This document shows, piece after piece, positions 18,675-30,100 of a stretch of DNA of 64,000 bases. A model generated the notes under the pieces. The model had not been told where the DNA came from. It did no database searches and saw only the letters and a list, made by a program, of their open reading frames with translations. Position numbers and translations under genes: made by a program. Within the stretch, counting starts at the first letter, position 1. Each line of letters begins with the position of its first letter. Source of the stretch: Sphingomonas sp. Leaf9 (GTDB taxonomy: Bacteria > Pseudomonadota > Alphaproteobacteria > Sphingomonadales > Sphingomonadaceae); NCBI RefSeq assembly GCF_001421355.1, contig NZ_LMKC01000001.1, forward strand, positions 124,001 through 188,000, read 5' to 3'.

Positions 18675-19754
18675 TCAACCCGGCTCGTGCAACGGACACC
18701 CGTTGAACCGCCGGCGATAGTCCGCCGAATGGTCATAGATCGGCTTGCGCACCCGGTTGACCCCACCCAGCGGCTGGTGCGCGGCCAGCCCGGTCCACAC
18801 GCTAAAGCGCAGATTTTCGTCGACCTCGGCCACCTTCTCGGCCGACCAGCTATCCTGCGGATCGGTGCGGATCGTCGCGACGGTGAGGTACGGGCTGACC
18901 TCCTCCGGCCACGGCGTCGCCGCATCCTCGATCGGCTGGGCGTCGGTATCGCGCAGCAGCTGCACGCGGACCTCCCATGCGCCGCGTACCTTGCCCGCAT
19001 CCGCCTGCATATCCTCGCGGATCGCGTCCGGACGACCGCTGGTGTCGATCACCCGGTCGGTCAGCGCGATTAGGTCGGGCGACACCGGCACCAGCTGATA
19101 TTTCGCGACGAACGCGCCGTGGCGAAATGGCGTGGCGGAGAAATAGGTCTCGCCCAGCGGATGGACGTTCTTCGATCCGCCCATCGTCTTCAGTAACGTG
19201 CTTTCGGTCCCGACTGCTTCCAGCGCCGCCTCTGCCCCGCGCAGGACATAGGACAGCGCCTTCTTGGCCCATTCCGCCTTGTCGGTGGTCTTCGCCAGCA
19301 GCTTGAGGTTGCCCGCAAATTTCTGCGGCGTCGGCGCGGCAAAGGCCGGCGCGTTGACCATCACGAAATCCTGCGTTCGCCCTTCCGCGCCGGGCAGTCG
19401 TTCCCCCTCGACGTCCAGCACCTTCCACGCGAGACCACGCGGCAAACCGATCGCATCGTCGAGGATATCACCCGGATTGGTCGAAAGCCGCATCACCACG
19501 GGATGCGTCCCTGGCGTCGCAAACAGCCCCTGCGCCAGCTCGGGCGGCAGGTCGTCGTGGATCGTCAGCTCGCCCTTCAGGATGCCGTGCCCCTTGGCAT
19601 GGACCGCGCGCACCGCCTTGCCATAATCCTTCGACGTCGTTTCGAGGATGGTGTCGAAAGACTGTTCCATCTGCGCGACCGTCGTCGCCTCATCGGGCTG
19701 TGGCTGTTCCAGCCCGGCCGAATAGCGGATCGGCGGTTTCAGCGTGGCGGTCAT
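18675..19754 (-). CDS. Catalase-family heme peroxidase-like protein
   Basis: A 359-residue member of the catalase superfamily, shorter than classical catalases and closest in layout to the y4iL-like clade. RAVHAKGHG holds the distal His. The C-terminal R-x3-Y-x6-R pattern in RKPIYDHSADYR matches the spacing of the proximal heme-ligand Tyr in catalases. No signal peptide is seen. The start at 19754 (MTATLKPP) has an AGGAGTTTGCC ribosome site upstream; the longer frame is rejected. It lies 60 bp after the SDR gene on the same strand and could be the last gene of that operon, handling peroxide from acyl-CoA metabolism (inference). Confidence 0.85.
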   Translation of the reverse strand: MTATLKPPIRYSAGLEQPQPDEATTVAQMEQSFDTILETTSKDYGKAVRAVHAKGHGILKGELTIHDDLPPELAQGLFATPGTHPVVMRLSTNPGDILDDAIGLPRGLAWKVLDVEGERLPGAEGRTQDFVMVNAPAFAAPTPQKFAGNLKLLAKTTDKAEWAKKALSYVLRGAEAALEAVGTESTLLKTMGGSKNVHPLGETYFSATPFRHGAFVAKYQLVPVSPDLIALTDRVIDTSGRPDAIREDMQADAGKVRGAWEVRVQLLRDTDAQPIEDAATPWPEEVSPYLTVATIRTDPQDSWSAEKVAEVDENLRFSVWTGLAAHQPLGGVNRVRKPIYDHSADYRRRFNGCPLHEPG

Positions 19755-19814
19755 GTGGCAAACTCCTTGCATCTTGCAACGAGAAGCGCCGGCCACCCAC
19801 TTCGTTCCGCCCGA

Positions 19815-20609
19815 TCAGACGGCGGTACGCCCGTAATCCTGCCGTGTGACCGGATGGCTCGACGACAACCCGCCATCGACCGCCCATGCCTGTCCGTTGA
19901 CATAGCTGGCCTCCGCCGAGGCGAGAAACAGCACGACCGCCGCCACCTCCTCCGGCTCGCCACCCCGGCGCAGCGGATTCAGCCGCCCGATCCGCGCCTC
20001 CTTGCCATGCTGGCGGGCATGGTCGTACACCATCGCGGTCATGCCGGTTTCGATCAGGCCGGGGCATATCGCATTCACCCGTACCCCCGATCCCGACAGC
20101 TGTTGCGCGGCGGTCTGGACCAGGTTGATGACCCCCGCCTTGGATGCCGAATAGGGTGCCCCACCCGCGCCCGATCGCAGCCCGGCGACGCTGGCGGTAC
20201 ACACGATCGCCCCACCACCCGCCGCCGCCATGATCGGCGCGGCATGGCGAATCGCCAGGAACGGGCCGATCAGGTTGACCCGCAGGATCTCCGCCCAATC
20301 CTCCGCCGTCGTGTCGAACAGCCCGGCGATCCCACCGGAGATGCCGGCATTGGCATGCACCACATCGATCCCGCCGAACGTCTCGACCGCCAGCGCGATC
20401 ACCCGCGCGACATCCGCGTCCTGCCCGGCGTCCATGGTACAGGCGACCGCGCGGCCGCCCATGTCGCCGATCATCGCCGCCGTGACGTCTGCCTGCGCAA
20501 CGTCGCCGCACACCACCCCGGCCCCTTCACGGGCAAAGGCCAAAGCGGTTGCCCGCCCGATCCCCGATCCCGCACCGGTGACCAATACCGACTTGCCATC
20601 GAACCGCAT
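19815..20609 (-). CDS. Short-chain dehydrogenase/reductase
   Basis: NAD(P)-dependent SDR of the classical type (264 aa): cofactor motif TGAGSGIG at residues 10-17, the HANAGISGG structural motif, and catalytic SVAG...YSASKAG. The start at 20609 ([12 protein letters not shown]) overlaps the stop of the kinase gene upstream by one base. Asp at the end of the second strand (CGDVAQ) suggests NAD preference. The position in an ACAD11-like operon suggests it oxidises a hydroxyacyl-CoA or hydroxy acid intermediate, but the substrate cannot be read from the sequence. Confidence 0.88.
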   Translation of the reverse strand: MRFDGKSVLVTGAGSGIGRATALAFAREGAGVVCGDVAQADVTAAMIGDMGGRAVACTMDAGQDADVARVIALAVETFGGIDVVHANAGISGGIAGLFDTTAEDWAEILRVNLIGPFLAIRHAAPIMAAAGGGAIVCTASVAGLRSGAGGAPYSASKAGVINLVQTAAQQLSGSGVRVNAICPGLIETGMTAMVYDHARQHGKEARIGRLNPLRRGGEPEEVAAVVLFLASAEASYVNGQAWAVDGGLSSSHPVTRQDYGRTAV

Positions 20610-21622
20610 CACGCGCCTGCCTTCTTCGCGAAATCCCACGCCATCGCCGCCAGCATCGGCACGCGCTCGGCCATCGCCGCCGCCTGCGCGCTGGCGGCAT
20701 TGCCGTCGCGGACGCGCTGCTTGATGCCCTGAACGATCCCGGTCAGGCGGAACAGGTTATAGGCGAAATACCACTCCAGCTTCGGCACGTCCGCCCGGCC
20801 GGTCGCGGCGCAATAGCGCGCCACCACCTCGTCCATCGTCGGGATGCCGCTGTCGCCGCCGGCCAGCCCCTTGATCCCCGACCGGCCGTCCGGATCGGTG
20901 CCCCAGTTCATCAGCAGATAGGTGAAGTCGGCCAGCGGATCGCCCAGCGTCGACAGCTCCCAGTCGAGCACCGCGACGACGCGCGGCTCCCCTTCGGCAA
21001 AGATCAAATTATCGATCCGGTAATCGCCATGGACGATCGCGGTGCGATCCTGCGGCGGGACGGTGCGCGGCAACCATTCGATCAGCCGCTCGACAGCGGG
21101 CAGGTCGTCGGTCTGGCTCGAACGATATTGCCGGGTCCAGCGCGCCACTTGCCGCTCGAAATAATTGCCGGGCTTGCCATAATCGCCAAGGCCCACCGCG
21201 ACCGGATCGATCGCATGCAAGGCTGCCAAGGCGTCGATCATCGCATCATAATGCGCCCGCCGCTCGGCCGGGGCCATGTCCGGCATCGACGCGTCCCAGA
21301 TCGTCCGCCCCGCGACCCGCTCCATCAGGTAGAAGGGCGCACCGATCACGTCGGCATCCTCGCACAGCGCAATCGGCCGGGGTACCGGAAACCCTGTCGG
21401 GTGCAGCGCGGAAATCAGGGCAAATTCGCGCTCGATCGCATGGGCGCTGGGCAAGAGCGGCCCGAACGGCTTCCGCCGCAACACGAACGACCCGGCAAGC
21501 AGGTCGACGCGGTAGGTCGGATTGCTCTGCCCGCCCGGATAGCGCGTAATCTCGACCGGCCCCGCCCCGACCGTCGCCGCCAGCCACGGTGCCAGCCGCG
21601 CGAGGTCGAAATCAGCGCCCAT
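20609..21622 (-). CDS. ACAD10/11- and LvaA-like hydroxyacyl-CoA kinase (APH-fold)
   Basis: Aminoglycoside-phosphotransferase-fold kinase (337 aa). Motifs: ATP-side GGQSNPTY, Brenner motif [14 protein letters not shown] (HGD at about 198-200), and [19 protein letters not shown] with the metal-binding Asp. The DWELSTxGxPLAD wording is characteristic of the kinase half of ACAD10/ACAD11 and of bacterial relatives such as LvaA, which phosphorylate 4-hydroxyacyl-CoA. It is not an antibiotic resistance enzyme by context. Its ATG overlaps the 3' end of the adjacent acyl-CoA dehydrogenase by 11 bp, so the two halves fused in mammals are here separate, coupled genes. Specificity for 4-hydroxy acids is inference. 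Confidence 0.85.
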   Translation of the reverse strand: MGADFDLARLAPWLAATVGAGPVEITRYPGGQSNPTYRVDLLAGSFVLRRKPFGPLLPSAHAIEREFALISALHPTGFPVPRPIALCEDADVIGAPFYLMERVAGRTIWDASMPDMAPAERRAHYDAMIDALAALHAIDPVAVGLGDYGKPGNYFERQVARWTRQYRSSQTDDLPAVERLIEWLPRTVPPQDRTAIVHGDYRIDNLIFAEGEPRVVAVLDWELSTLGDPLADFTYLLMNWGTDPDGRSGIKGLAGGDSGIPTMDEVVARYCAATGRADVPKLEWYFAYNLFRLTGIVQGIKQRVRDGNAASAQAAAMAERVPMLAAMAWDFAKKAGA

Positions 21623-22859
21623 CGGCCACCTTCGCGAATTCGGCGCGGGCGATGGCGCGGTTGTGCACCTCGTCCGGCCCGTCGGCAAAGCGCAGCGTAC
21701 GCACCCCCGCCCAGGCGGCGGCCAGCGGGAAATCCTCCGACACGCCGCCCCCGCCATGCGCCTGGATCGCATCGTCGAGGATCTGCAGCGCCATCGTCGG
21801 TGCCTGCACCTTGATCATCGCGATCTCGCCTTGTGCCGCCTTGTTACCCGCGCGGTCCATCATGTCGGCCGCCTTCAGGCACAGCAGCCGCGTCATCTCG
21901 ATATCGATCCGCGCGCGGGCGACCCGCTGTTCCCAGATCGAGTGTTCCGCGATGGCCTTGCCGAACGCCACGCGCGATTGCAGTCGCTTCGTCATCGCCG
22001 CCAGCGCCATTTCCGCGACGCCGATCGTCCGCATGCAATGGTGGATGCGCCCCGGCCCCAGCCGCCCCTGCGCGATCTCGAACCCGCGCCCCTCGCCCAG
22101 CAACAGGTTCGCGGCGGGCACCCGCACCTGCTCCAGCACCACCTCGCCATGGCCGTGCGGCGCGTGGTCGTATCCATAGACCGGCAGCATCCGTTCGATC
22201 CGCACCCCCGGCGTATCCATCGGGACCAGGATCATGCTCTGCTGCTGGTGTCGCCGCGCATTCGGATCGGTCTTCCCCATCACGATCGCCACCTTGCAGC
22301 GCGGATCGCCGGTGCCCGATGACCACCATTTGCGCCCGTCGATCACATAGTCGTCGCCATCGCGCACGATCCGCGTCTCGATATTGGTCGCGTCCGACGA
22401 CGCCACCGCCGGCTCGGTCATCAGGAAGGCGGAACGGATCGCGCCCTCCATCAACGGCCGCAGCCACCGCTCCTTCTGCTCGGCGGTCCCGTACCGGTGC
22501 AGCACCTCCATATTGCCGGTGTCGGGCGCGGAGCAATTGAACACCTCGCTCGCCCAATGCCACCGGCCCATTTCCTCGGCACACAGCGCATATTCGACAT
22601 TCGACAGCTGCGTCCCCTCGAACGCGAAACTCTCATCCACCACCGGCGCGCCCGAATGGGGCGGCATGAACAGGTTCCAAAGGCCGGCGGCCTTTGCCTT
22701 GTCCTTCAGCGGCTCCAGCATCGCGACCGGGGCCCAGCGGTCGCCACGCGCGACCTCCTGGTGATAATCATGGTCGGCGGGGGCGACATGTTCGGCGATG
22801 AATGCCGCCACGCGGTCGCGATATTCGGTTTCGCGCGCACTGAACCGAAAGTCCAACAT
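21612..22859 (-). CDS. ACAD10/11-like acyl-CoA dehydrogenase
   Basis: Acyl-CoA dehydrogenase-family protein of 415 residues. FAD/substrate region: [19 protein letters not shown]; helical domain with [17 protein letters not shown]. The C-terminal motif [17 protein letters not shown] replaces the usual YEGTxxIQ and marks the ACAD11-like subgroup. In mammalian ACAD10/11 and the Pseudomonas levulinate (lva) pathway this type of domain works on the phosphorylated 4-hydroxyacyl-CoA to eliminate phosphate. First gene of the minus-strand operon dehydrogenase - kinase - SDR (- catalase), divergent from the tandem TetR gene with a palindrome between them. Confidence 0.88.
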   Translation of the reverse strand: MLDFRFSARETEYRDRVAAFIAEHVAPADHDYHQEVARGDRWAPVAMLEPLKDKAKAAGLWNLFMPPHSGAPVVDESFAFEGTQLSNVEYALCAEEMGRWHWASEVFNCSAPDTGNMEVLHRYGTAEQKERWLRPLMEGAIRSAFLMTEPAVASSDATNIETRIVRDGDDYVIDGRKWWSSGTGDPRCKVAIVMGKTDPNARRHQQQSMILVPMDTPGVRIERMLPVYGYDHAPHGHGEVVLEQVRVPAANLLLGEGRGFEIAQGRLGPGRIHHCMRTIGVAEMALAAMTKRLQSRVAFGKAIAEHSIWEQRVARARIDIEMTRLLCLKAADMMDRAGNKAAQGEIAMIKVQAPTMALQILDDAIQAHGGGGVSEDFPLAAAWAGVRTLRFADGPDEVHNRAIARAEFAKVADGR

Positions 22860-22897
22860 CCGTCTCCCGTTGCAACTCTTTTGCCCGGTCTATGCCA

Positions 22898-22913
22898 TAC
22901 CGGATATTCGGTA
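22898..22913. promoter_or_regulatory. Palindromic operator candidate for the tandem TetR regulator
   Basis: TACCGGATATTCGGTA is symmetric at 14 of 16 positions (TACCG-n-ATAT-n-CGGTA). It lies in the 127-bp divergent region, 38 bp upstream of the dehydrogenase start and 74 bp upstream of the TetR gene. Divergent layout and symmetry fit autoregulation plus control of the acyl-CoA operon. Confidence 0.5.
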
Positions 22914-22986
22914 AAGCGCGGATGACGTCGCGGCATGGTGCAACAATGGGGCTTGGGGTCCACACCCGATCTGCTAGGGTTGCGCC

Positions 22987-24204
22987 ATGACGACGACCGA
23001 CGGGGCCACCAAACGCTACCGCGCCAAGCGCGACGCCATCCTTGCCGCCGCGGCGGAAGCGATCAACGAGGCGAGTGCCAAGGGCATGACCTTTGCCGAT
23101 GTCGCACGCCGGGTGGGCCTCAATACCACCAGCGTCACCTATTATTTCAAGCGCAAGGAGGATCTGGCCGCCGCCGCGTTCGACCACACGCTCGACTGGC
23201 TACAGGCGACGCTCGACGAATCGCTCCGCGAACCAACCCCGCAGGCCCGCGTTGCGAAGTTCCTCGCCATCCATTTCGACCGCCAGCGCCGGATCGAGGC
23301 GGGCGAGGAACGCCCCGTCGCGATGCTGTCCGACCTGCGCGCGATGGAGGACCCGTTCAAGGCGCGCCTGCTCGCCGGCTGGCGCGAGGTGTTCCGCAAG
23401 ACGCGCACGCTGTGGGGCGAACCGCGCGACCGCATCGCCAAGGATGTGCAGGGCGCCCGCGCGCACATGCTGCTGGAAAACTGCTTCTGGCTGACCGTCT
23501 GGCTCGATCGCTACGAACCCGACCAGTATGACCGGGTGCAGGCGCGGCTGATGGACGTGTTCACCCACGGCCTTGCCGGTCCCGGCCAGCGTTGGGACCC
23601 GCAGCCGCTGGTGCTGGAACAGGCCGATGCGGAGCCGGCGCGCGACGCATTCCTGCGTGCCGCCACCCGGCTCATCAACGAACTCGGCTATCGCGGTGCC
23701 TCGGTCCAGCGGATCGCGTCGGAACTGAACGTGACCAAGGGGTCGTTCTACCACCATCTCGATGCCAAGGACGATCTGGTCGCGGCCTGTTACCAGCGCA
23801 GTTTCGACACGATCTCCGCCGCGCAGCGCGCCGCCGACCGCGACGGCGGCAGCCATTGGCAGCGCCTGTCCAGCACGCTCGCCACGCTGGTCGATGCGCA
23901 GTTCACCGAACAGGGCCCGCTGCTGCGCACCACCGCGCTCGCCGGCCTGCCCGGTGGCGTGCGACAGGCGATGGTCGACCGTTCCAACCGCATCGCCCGC
24001 CGCTTTGCCGGCACGATCAGCGACGGCATCGCCGAAGGATCCGTGCGCGCGGTCGACCCGCTGATCGCGGCGCAGGCGCTGATGGCGTTGCAGAATGCCG
24101 CGTTCGACATGCGCAGCTGGGCATCGACCATGCCGCGCGACCGCGCGGTCGGATTCTATGCCTCGACGGTGATGACCGGGCTGTTCACCGACCCGGCACT
24201 GTGA
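22987..24204 (+). CDS. Tandem (double-domain) TetR/AcrR family regulator
   Basis: A 405-residue protein with two complete TetR-type halves. The first HTH is [20 protein letters not shown] with FKRKEDL (about residues 35-60); the second is [20 protein letters not shown] with LDAKDDLV (about 235-265). Ordinary TetR proteins are about 200 residues and dimerise, so this is effectively a covalent dimer with two non-identical DNA-reading heads. It is divergent from the ACAD11-like operon and probably represses it; acyl-CoA is a likely ligand by context. The 3' end overlaps convergent nhaA by 20 bp. Confidence 0.9.
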   Translation: MTTTDGATKRYRAKRDAILAAAAEAINEASAKGMTFADVARRVGLNTTSVTYYFKRKEDLAAAAFDHTLDWLQATLDESLREPTPQARVAKFLAIHFDRQRRIEAGEERPVAMLSDLRAMEDPFKARLLAGWREVFRKTRTLWGEPRDRIAKDVQGARAHMLLENCFWLTVWLDRYEPDQYDRVQARLMDVFTHGLAGPGQRWDPQPLVLEQADAEPARDAFLRAATRLINELGYRGASVQRIASELNVTKGSFYHHLDAKDDLVAACYQRSFDTISAAQRAADRDGGSHWQRLSSTLATLVDAQFTEQGPLLRTTALAGLPGGVRQAMVDRSNRIARRFAGTISDGIAEGSVRAVDPLIAAQALMALQNAAFDMRSWASTMPRDRAVGFYASTVMTGLFTDPAL

Positions 24205-25384
24205 CCGGCATTGCGGACGGCTCGGGCCGGGCCAGCCGCAGGACGATATAGCCCAGCACGCCCGCCGCCAGCGATCCCGCCAGCACGCCGATCTTTGCCT
24301 CCGCCTGTAACAGCAGGTCGCCGGGAAAGGCGAGCAGCGTGATGAAGATGCTCATCGTGAAGCCGATGCCGCACAGCATCGCGACGCCCAGCAACTGCAA
24401 CCGGCTCGCCCCGGCCGGGCAGTCCGCCACGCCGAGCCGGATGGCGAGGGTCGCGAAGCCGAACACGCCGACGACCTTCCCGATCAACAACCCCGCCGCG
24501 ACGCCCAGCGTCACCGGTGCGGCCAGCGCGCCGGGCGGCAGTCCCAGTACCGGCACCGCGGCATTGGCAAGGCCAAAGACCGGAACGATCAGGAACCCGA
24601 CCGGGACATGCAGCGCCTGTTCCAGCCGGTGCAGCGGGCTGACGCAGTCGCGATCCGACCGCGCCGGCGTCCGCTCCATCGGGATGGTCAGCGCCAGCAT
24701 CACCCCGGCCAGCGTCGCATGGATGCCCGACAACAGCACCAACACCCACAGCACGGCACCGACGATCAGATAGGGGGCAAGCCGCCGCACGCCGCACCGG
24801 TTCATCGCGACCAGCACCAGCAGCGCGACCGCCGCCCCGGCCAGGGCGGGCAGCGACAGACCGGCGGTATAGAAGAACGCGATGATCGCCACCGCGCCCA
24901 GATCGTCGATGATCGCCAGCGCGGCCAGGAACACCCGGAGCGACCCCGGCACCCGCTTCCCCAGCAGCGCGATCACGCCCAAGGCAAAGGCGATGTCGGT
25001 CGCAGCCGGGATCGCCCATCCGGTCGCGGTCGGCCCGCGATTGAACGCCAGATAGATCAGCGCCGGCACGACCATGCCACCGGCCGCCGCGATCCCCGGC
25101 AACACCCGCCGCGACCATGACGACAGCTGGCCGTCCAGCATCTCGCGCTTGATCTCCAGCCCGACCAGCAGGAAGAAAATCGCCATCAGCCCGTCGTTGA
25201 TCCAGTGCCCGACCGACAGCGGGCCCAGATGGACGTGCAGCAACGCGTCATAGTCCGGGCCAAACGGCGAATTGGCAATCAGCAACGCGACCAGCGCCGC
25301 ACCCATCAGGACGATGCCGGCGGCGGCCTGCGAATGGAGGAAACGGCGCAGCGCACTTGGGCGCTTGGGGGAGATCGGGGGCAT
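24185..25384 (-). CDS. nhaA: Na+/H+ antiporter NhaA
   Basis: Inner-membrane sodium-proton antiporter (399 aa, about 12 helices). The essential Asp residues are present: [11 protein letters not shown] (equivalent to D133) and [17 protein letters not shown] (D163/D164), as is the early [13 protein letters not shown] motif. The start at 25384 ([18 protein letters not shown]) is chosen because the first helix begins shortly after it. The 3' end overlaps that of the tandem TetR gene by 20 bp (convergent), so read-through of either gene makes antisense RNA to the other. No link to the acyl-CoA genes is evident. Confidence 0.95.
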   Translation of the reverse strand: MPPISPKRPSALRRFLHSQAAAGIVLMGAALVALLIANSPFGPDYDALLHVHLGPLSVGHWINDGLMAIFFLLVGLEIKREMLDGQLSSWSRRVLPGIAAAGGMVVPALIYLAFNRGPTATGWAIPAATDIAFALGVIALLGKRVPGSLRVFLAALAIIDDLGAVAIIAFFYTAGLSLPALAGAAVALLVLVAMNRCGVRRLAPYLIVGAVLWVLVLLSGIHATLAGVMLALTIPMERTPARSDRDCVSPLHRLEQALHVPVGFLIVPVFGLANAAVPVLGLPPGALAAPVTLGVAAGLLIGKVVGVFGFATLAIRLGVADCPAGASRLQLLGVAMLCGIGFTMSIFITLLAFPGDLLLQAEAKIGVLAGSLAAGVLGYIVLRLARPEPSAMPVTVPGR

Positions 25385-25513
25385 CGGCGCTCCAGCCACA
25401 CGGGGGCGGCACTGGCGGCCCGACCAGCGCGAATACCCTGCCCGCCGCCTTGCCGCGCCGAACACCCGGCGCGGTCTATTGCATCCGAACCGGGCCGGAG
25501 CAAGCCATCGCCG

Positions 25514-27100
25514 CTACGCCAACACCCCGCGATATTCCTCGCGCAACGCCGCCTTCTTCAGCTTTCCCGTCGCGCTGTGCGGCAGGGCGTCGACGAAGAT
25601 CACGCGGTCGGGCAGCCACCATTTCGCGACCTTCGTCGCCAGATGCGACATGATCGCGTCCGCCTCGACCGTCGCGCCGGGGCGCCGGACCACCAGCAAT
25701 ACCGGGCGTTCGTCCCAGCGGGGATGCGGCACGCCGATCGCCGCCGCTTCGGCGACGCCAGCGCAGCCGACCGCCGCATTCTCCAGATCGACCGAACTGA
25801 TCCATTCGCCGCCCGACTTGATGACGTCCTTCGCGCGGTCGGTGATCTGCATCGTTCCGTCGGGGTGCAGCATCGCCACGTCGCCGGTGTCGAACCAGCC
25901 ATCCGCCGTCAGCGCATCCCCACCCTCGTCGCGGAAATAGCGCTTGAGGACCCACGGTCCGCGCACCTGCAAACTGCCTGACGTCACACCGTCGCGGGGC
26001 AGCACCGCACCCTCGTCATCGACGGTGCGCAGTTCGACGCCGAACGGCACTTTGCCCTGCCGGCACACCTGATCGACCCGCTGGTCGAAACTCAGGTCGT
26101 CCCAGTCCGGACCCGGCGCACCCATCGTCCCGATCGGCGACGTTTCGGTCATGCCCCACGCATGGTTCACCCGAGCGCCCATCCGCATCAGCCGCTCGAT
26201 CATCGCGCGCGGCGCGGCCGATCCGCCGATCGTCACGACCTTCAGGTGCTCCGGTCGATGGCCGGTCGCGTCCATATACTGGAACATCGCGAACCACACG
26301 GTCGGCACGCCCGCCGAATGCGTCACCCGTTCGCGGTTCATCAGGTCGCACAGCACGGCGGGATCGTTGACCGCCGAGAACACGATCTTCGCCCCCACCG
26401 CCGGCGCGGCAAAGGGCACGCCCCAGCCGACCGCATGGAACATCGGCACGACCGGCAGGCAGACGGCGCGCTGCGACAGGTCGAACTCGTCGGGTTGCAG
26501 CTCGGCAATGGCGTGCAACACGTTCGATCGATGGGTATAGACCACGCCCTTCGGGTCGCCGGTCGTGCCGCTGGTATAGCAGATCATGCACTGGTCGCGC
26601 TCATCGCCCTCGACCCAGGCATAATCGCCGCTCTCGGGCGCGATCAGCGCGGCGAACGAATCCGCGCCCTCGCCGTCCATGACGATGAAATGTTCGATCC
26701 CGGTCAGGCGCGGCTTCATCCGTTCGATGATCGGCGCGAATGCCGCATCGTACAGCAGCACCCGGTCGCCGGCATGATCGGCGATATAGGCCAGCTGGTC
26801 GTCGAACAGGCGCGGATTGATCGTATGGATGATCCCGCCCATCCCGATCACGCCGTACCACGCGATCAGGTGGTGGGCGTGGTTCATCGCCATCGTCGCC
26901 ACCCGGTCGCCAGGCTTGATGCCGATCCGTTCCAGCGCCTGCGCCAGCCGCCGCGCATCGTGCGCGATTCCCGCCCAGTTGGTCCGCGTCTCGGTGCCAT
27001 TGGCCCAGCGGGTCACGATCTCCCGACCACCATGCTCGCGCTCGGCATGATCGAGCAGCCGCGGTACTCGAAGTTCGAAATCCTGCATTCCGCCCAGCAC
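25514..27100 (-). CDS. Long/medium-chain fatty-acid--CoA ligase
   Basis: AMP-forming acyl-CoA ligase (528 aa) of the branch with N-terminus MLGxMQDxxLxxxxLLDHA. Motifs: [57 protein letters not shown] and the terminal catalytic Lys in [13 protein letters not shown] place the start at GTG 27100 (giving [10 protein letters not shown]). GGAG lies 7 nt upstream of that GTG, and the family consensus includes the extra four residues; ATG 27088 is the alternative. It follows dnaE on the same strand after 35 bp and could be read from the dnaE transcript. Confidence 0.9.
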   Translation of the reverse strand: MLGGMQDFELRVPRLLDHAEREHGGREIVTRWANGTETRTNWAGIAHDARRLAQALERIGIKPGDRVATMAMNHAHHLIAWYGVIGMGGIIHTINPRLFDDQLAYIADHAGDRVLLYDAAFAPIIERMKPRLTGIEHFIVMDGEGADSFAALIAPESGDYAWVEGDERDQCMICYTSGTTGDPKGVVYTHRSNVLHAIAELQPDEFDLSQRAVCLPVVPMFHAVGWGVPFAAPAVGAKIVFSAVNDPAVLCDLMNRERVTHSAGVPTVWFAMFQYMDATGHRPEHLKVVTIGGSAAPRAMIERLMRMGARVNHAWGMTETSPIGTMGAPGPDWDDLSFDQRVDQVCRQGKVPFGVELRTVDDEGAVLPRDGVTSGSLQVRGPWVLKRYFRDEGGDALTADGWFDTGDVAMLHPDGTMQITDRAKDVIKSGGEWISSVDLENAAVGCAGVAEAAAIGVPHPRWDERPVLLVVRRPGATVEADAIMSHLATKVAKWWLPDRVIFVDALPHSATGKLKKAALREEYRGVLA

Positions 27101-27135
27101 GCGCACTCTCCTTCGCGAACGGGGCCATGCTGCCC

Positions 27136-30100
27136 CTATCCTACGGCGGCGAGCGGTGCCTTCACCGTATCGAACGCCGCGCTGGCGACACCTTGCAGCC
27201 TGCCGACCCGTTCGGCAAGCTCGCCATCGATCCGGAAATCGCGGCCCAGGCATACCCGTGCTTCGATTCCGTGCGCGGCGGGCACCGAAACCCAGATTTC
27301 GCCCCGCGCGCCGCGCTCGTGCTGGACCAGCCCGGCGAGTGCCGGATAGGCGGCGGCATCCTCGATCGTCAGGTCCAGCCGCAACCGCACGTCGCGCGCG
27401 ATCACGTCGAACGGCTTCAGCGACTTGACCGTCGCCCGCGCGCTTTCGTCGCCGGCGCGCCGGTCGAGTTCCAGCGTGAACAGCCCGCAGCCGCCAACCT
27501 TGCCCGCTGCCTCCAGATCGTTCGCCGCCCCTTCGTCGAAACAGGTCACCGGCACCTGCCCCGTCGCATCCGACAGCGTCGCCATCATGTACCGCTTGCC
27601 TCGCGCCGACGTCCGCCACCGCGCATCCTCGACCAGCGCCGCCACCGTCGCACCGACCCGTCCGCCCTCGGGCACCGGGGTATCGGCCAGATCGGCGATC
27701 TTGCGCGCGCCATGCGCACTGGCCAGATGGGCATAGCGATCGAGCGGGTGTGCCGAGAAATAGAAGCCGAACGCGTCCTTTTCCGCCGCGATCGCCTCGG
27801 TCAGCGTCCAATGCACGTCGGGCAGGCGGATCGCCGCCTCGGTCGCGCCGCTCGCTTCGCCGAACAGGCCACCCTGCCCGCTCGACCGGTTCGCCTCGGT
27901 CCGCTGCGCCGTCGCCATCAGCGTGTCGGCCAGCGCATGGACGCCCGCCCGATCGCCGACGACGCATTCGAACGCGCCCGCCGCCGCCAGCGTCTCGATC
28001 TGCCGCTTGTTCAGCAGCTTCGGATCGACCCGCGTCGCGAAATCGTCGAGCGACTTGTACGGCCCCTTCGCCGCCCGCTCCTCGACCATCAGCTCCATCG
28101 CCCGCTCGCCCACGCCCTTCAGCGCCGACAGGGCGTAGCGCACCGCCAAGTTGCCGTCGGCCTCCTCGACGCCGAAGGTCGCATCGCTGGCGTTGATGCA
28201 CGGCGGCAGGCAGTCGATGCGCAGCCGCTTCATATCGTCGACGAAAATCGCCAGCTTGTCGGTCTGCGCATAGTCGAACGCCATCGACGCGGCGAAGAAT
28301 TCGTGCGGATGGTGCGCCTTCAGCCACGCCGTCTGGTACGCCAGCAGCGCATAGGCCGCCGCGTGGCTCTTGTTGAAGCCGTATCCGGCGAACTTGTCGA
28401 TCAAGTCGAACAGCTCGTTGGCCTTCGCCTCCTTGATGCCGTTCACCTCGGCACAGCCCTTCACGAAGATCGATCGCTGCGCGTCCATCTCCGCCTTGAC
28501 CTTCTTGCCCATCGCGCGCCGCAGCATGTCCGCGCCGCCCAGCGAATAGCCGGCCAGGATCTGCGCGGCCTGCATCACCTGTTCCTGATAGACGAAGATG
28601 CCGTAGGTCTCGTTCAGAATCGGTTCGAGCAGGTCGTGGGGATAGATGATCTCCTCGCGCCCCGCCTTGCGCGCGCCGAACGACGGGATGTTGTCCATCG
28701 GCCCCGGCCGGTACAGCGATACGAGCGCGATGATGTCGCCGAAATTGGTCGGCCGCACCGCCGTCAGCGTCCGCCGCATGCCCTCCGATTCCAGCTGGAA
28801 CACACCGACCGTATCGCCGCGCTTGAGCAGCTCGTAGGTGGCCGCATCGTCCCACAACAGGCTGTCGAGATCGACCACGATCCCCCGCCGCGCCAGCAGC
28901 TCGACCGCGAACTTCAGCACCGACAGGGTCTTGAGACCCAGAAAGTCGAACTTCACCAGCCCCGCACCCTCGACATATTTCATGTCGAACTGCGTGACCG
29001 GCATGTCGGACCGCGGATCGCGGTACAGCGGTACCAGCTGCGCCAACGGCCGGTCGCCGATCACCACGCCCGCCGCGTGGGTGGACGAGTGGCGCGGCAA
29101 CCCCTCCAGCTTCATGGCAAGGTCGAGCAGCCGGCGCACGTCCGCCTCGCGCTCATATTGCTGGTGCAGTTCCGATACGCCGTTGATCGCGCGGTCGAGC
29201 GTCCACGGGTCGGTCGGATGGTTCGGCACCAGCTTGGCGAGGCGATCGACCTGGCCATAGCTCATCTGCAACACGCGGCCGGTGTCCTTCAGCACCGCGC
29301 GCGCCTTCAGCTTTCCGAAGGTGATGATCTGCGCCACCTGGTCGCGGCCATATTTCTGCTGGACATAGCGGATAACCTCGCCCCGCCTGGTTTCGCAGAA
29401 ATCGATGTCGAAGTCGGGCATCGACACGCGTTCCGGGTTCAGGAAGCGCTCGAACAGCAGCCCCAGCTTGATCGGATCAAGGTCGGTGATGGTCAGCGCC
29501 CAGGCGACCGCCGAACCCGCACCTGAACCACGGCCCGGACCCACCGGAATATCATGGTCCTTCGCCCATTTGATGAAGTCGGCGACGATCAGGAAGTACC
29601 CCGGAAACCCCATCTGGCAGATGACGTCCAGCTCGAAATCCAGCCGAGCGAAATAGTCGGGGAACCTTGCAACCAGCTCTTCCTCGGTCAATTCGGGGAT
29701 CGTCCCCGTCGCCGCCGGCGTCGGCGCATCCTCCCACGGCGCGGGCGCCTCGACCGCGACCTCGGCGGTCACCATGCCCTCTTCCAGCGCGACGATCTTG
29801 CGCAGGCGATCGACCAGCCCGGCGCGCGAATCGACGCGCAGCTTCAGCGCCTCGCCCTCGCGATCGCCGGCCAGGCTGGGCAGGATCGGCTTGCGCTTGG
29901 GCGCCGCCACCGCGCAACGCTGTGCGACGACCAGCGTATTTGCCAGCGCTTCCGGCAGGTCGGCGAACATCTCCTGCATGACGGCCGCAGGCTTCAGCCA
30001 CGCCTCGGGCGACGAGCGCTGGCGATCCTCGCTCGCGACATAGCTGGACGATGCGATGCACAGCATCGCGTCGTGCGCATCGTGGAAATCCGCCTCGGCA

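Noticed and set aside
19755..19814. Possible EcfG promoter for the catalase-family gene
   Set aside because: GGAAC and CGTT are both present on the minus strand but 22 nt apart, outside the N16/17 spacing.
20609..21622. Aminoglycoside resistance phosphotransferase
   Set aside because: Fold family is shared, but [13 protein letters not shown] and linkage to an ACAD11-like gene point to acyl-CoA metabolism.
27100..28855. Huge N-terminal extension of the acyl-CoA ligase into dnaE
   Set aside because: The extension is a shifted frame of dnaE without family similarity; the ligase begins at about 27100.
27127..29526. 799-aa plus-strand ORF opposite dnaE
   Set aside because: Antisense shadow of dnaE.
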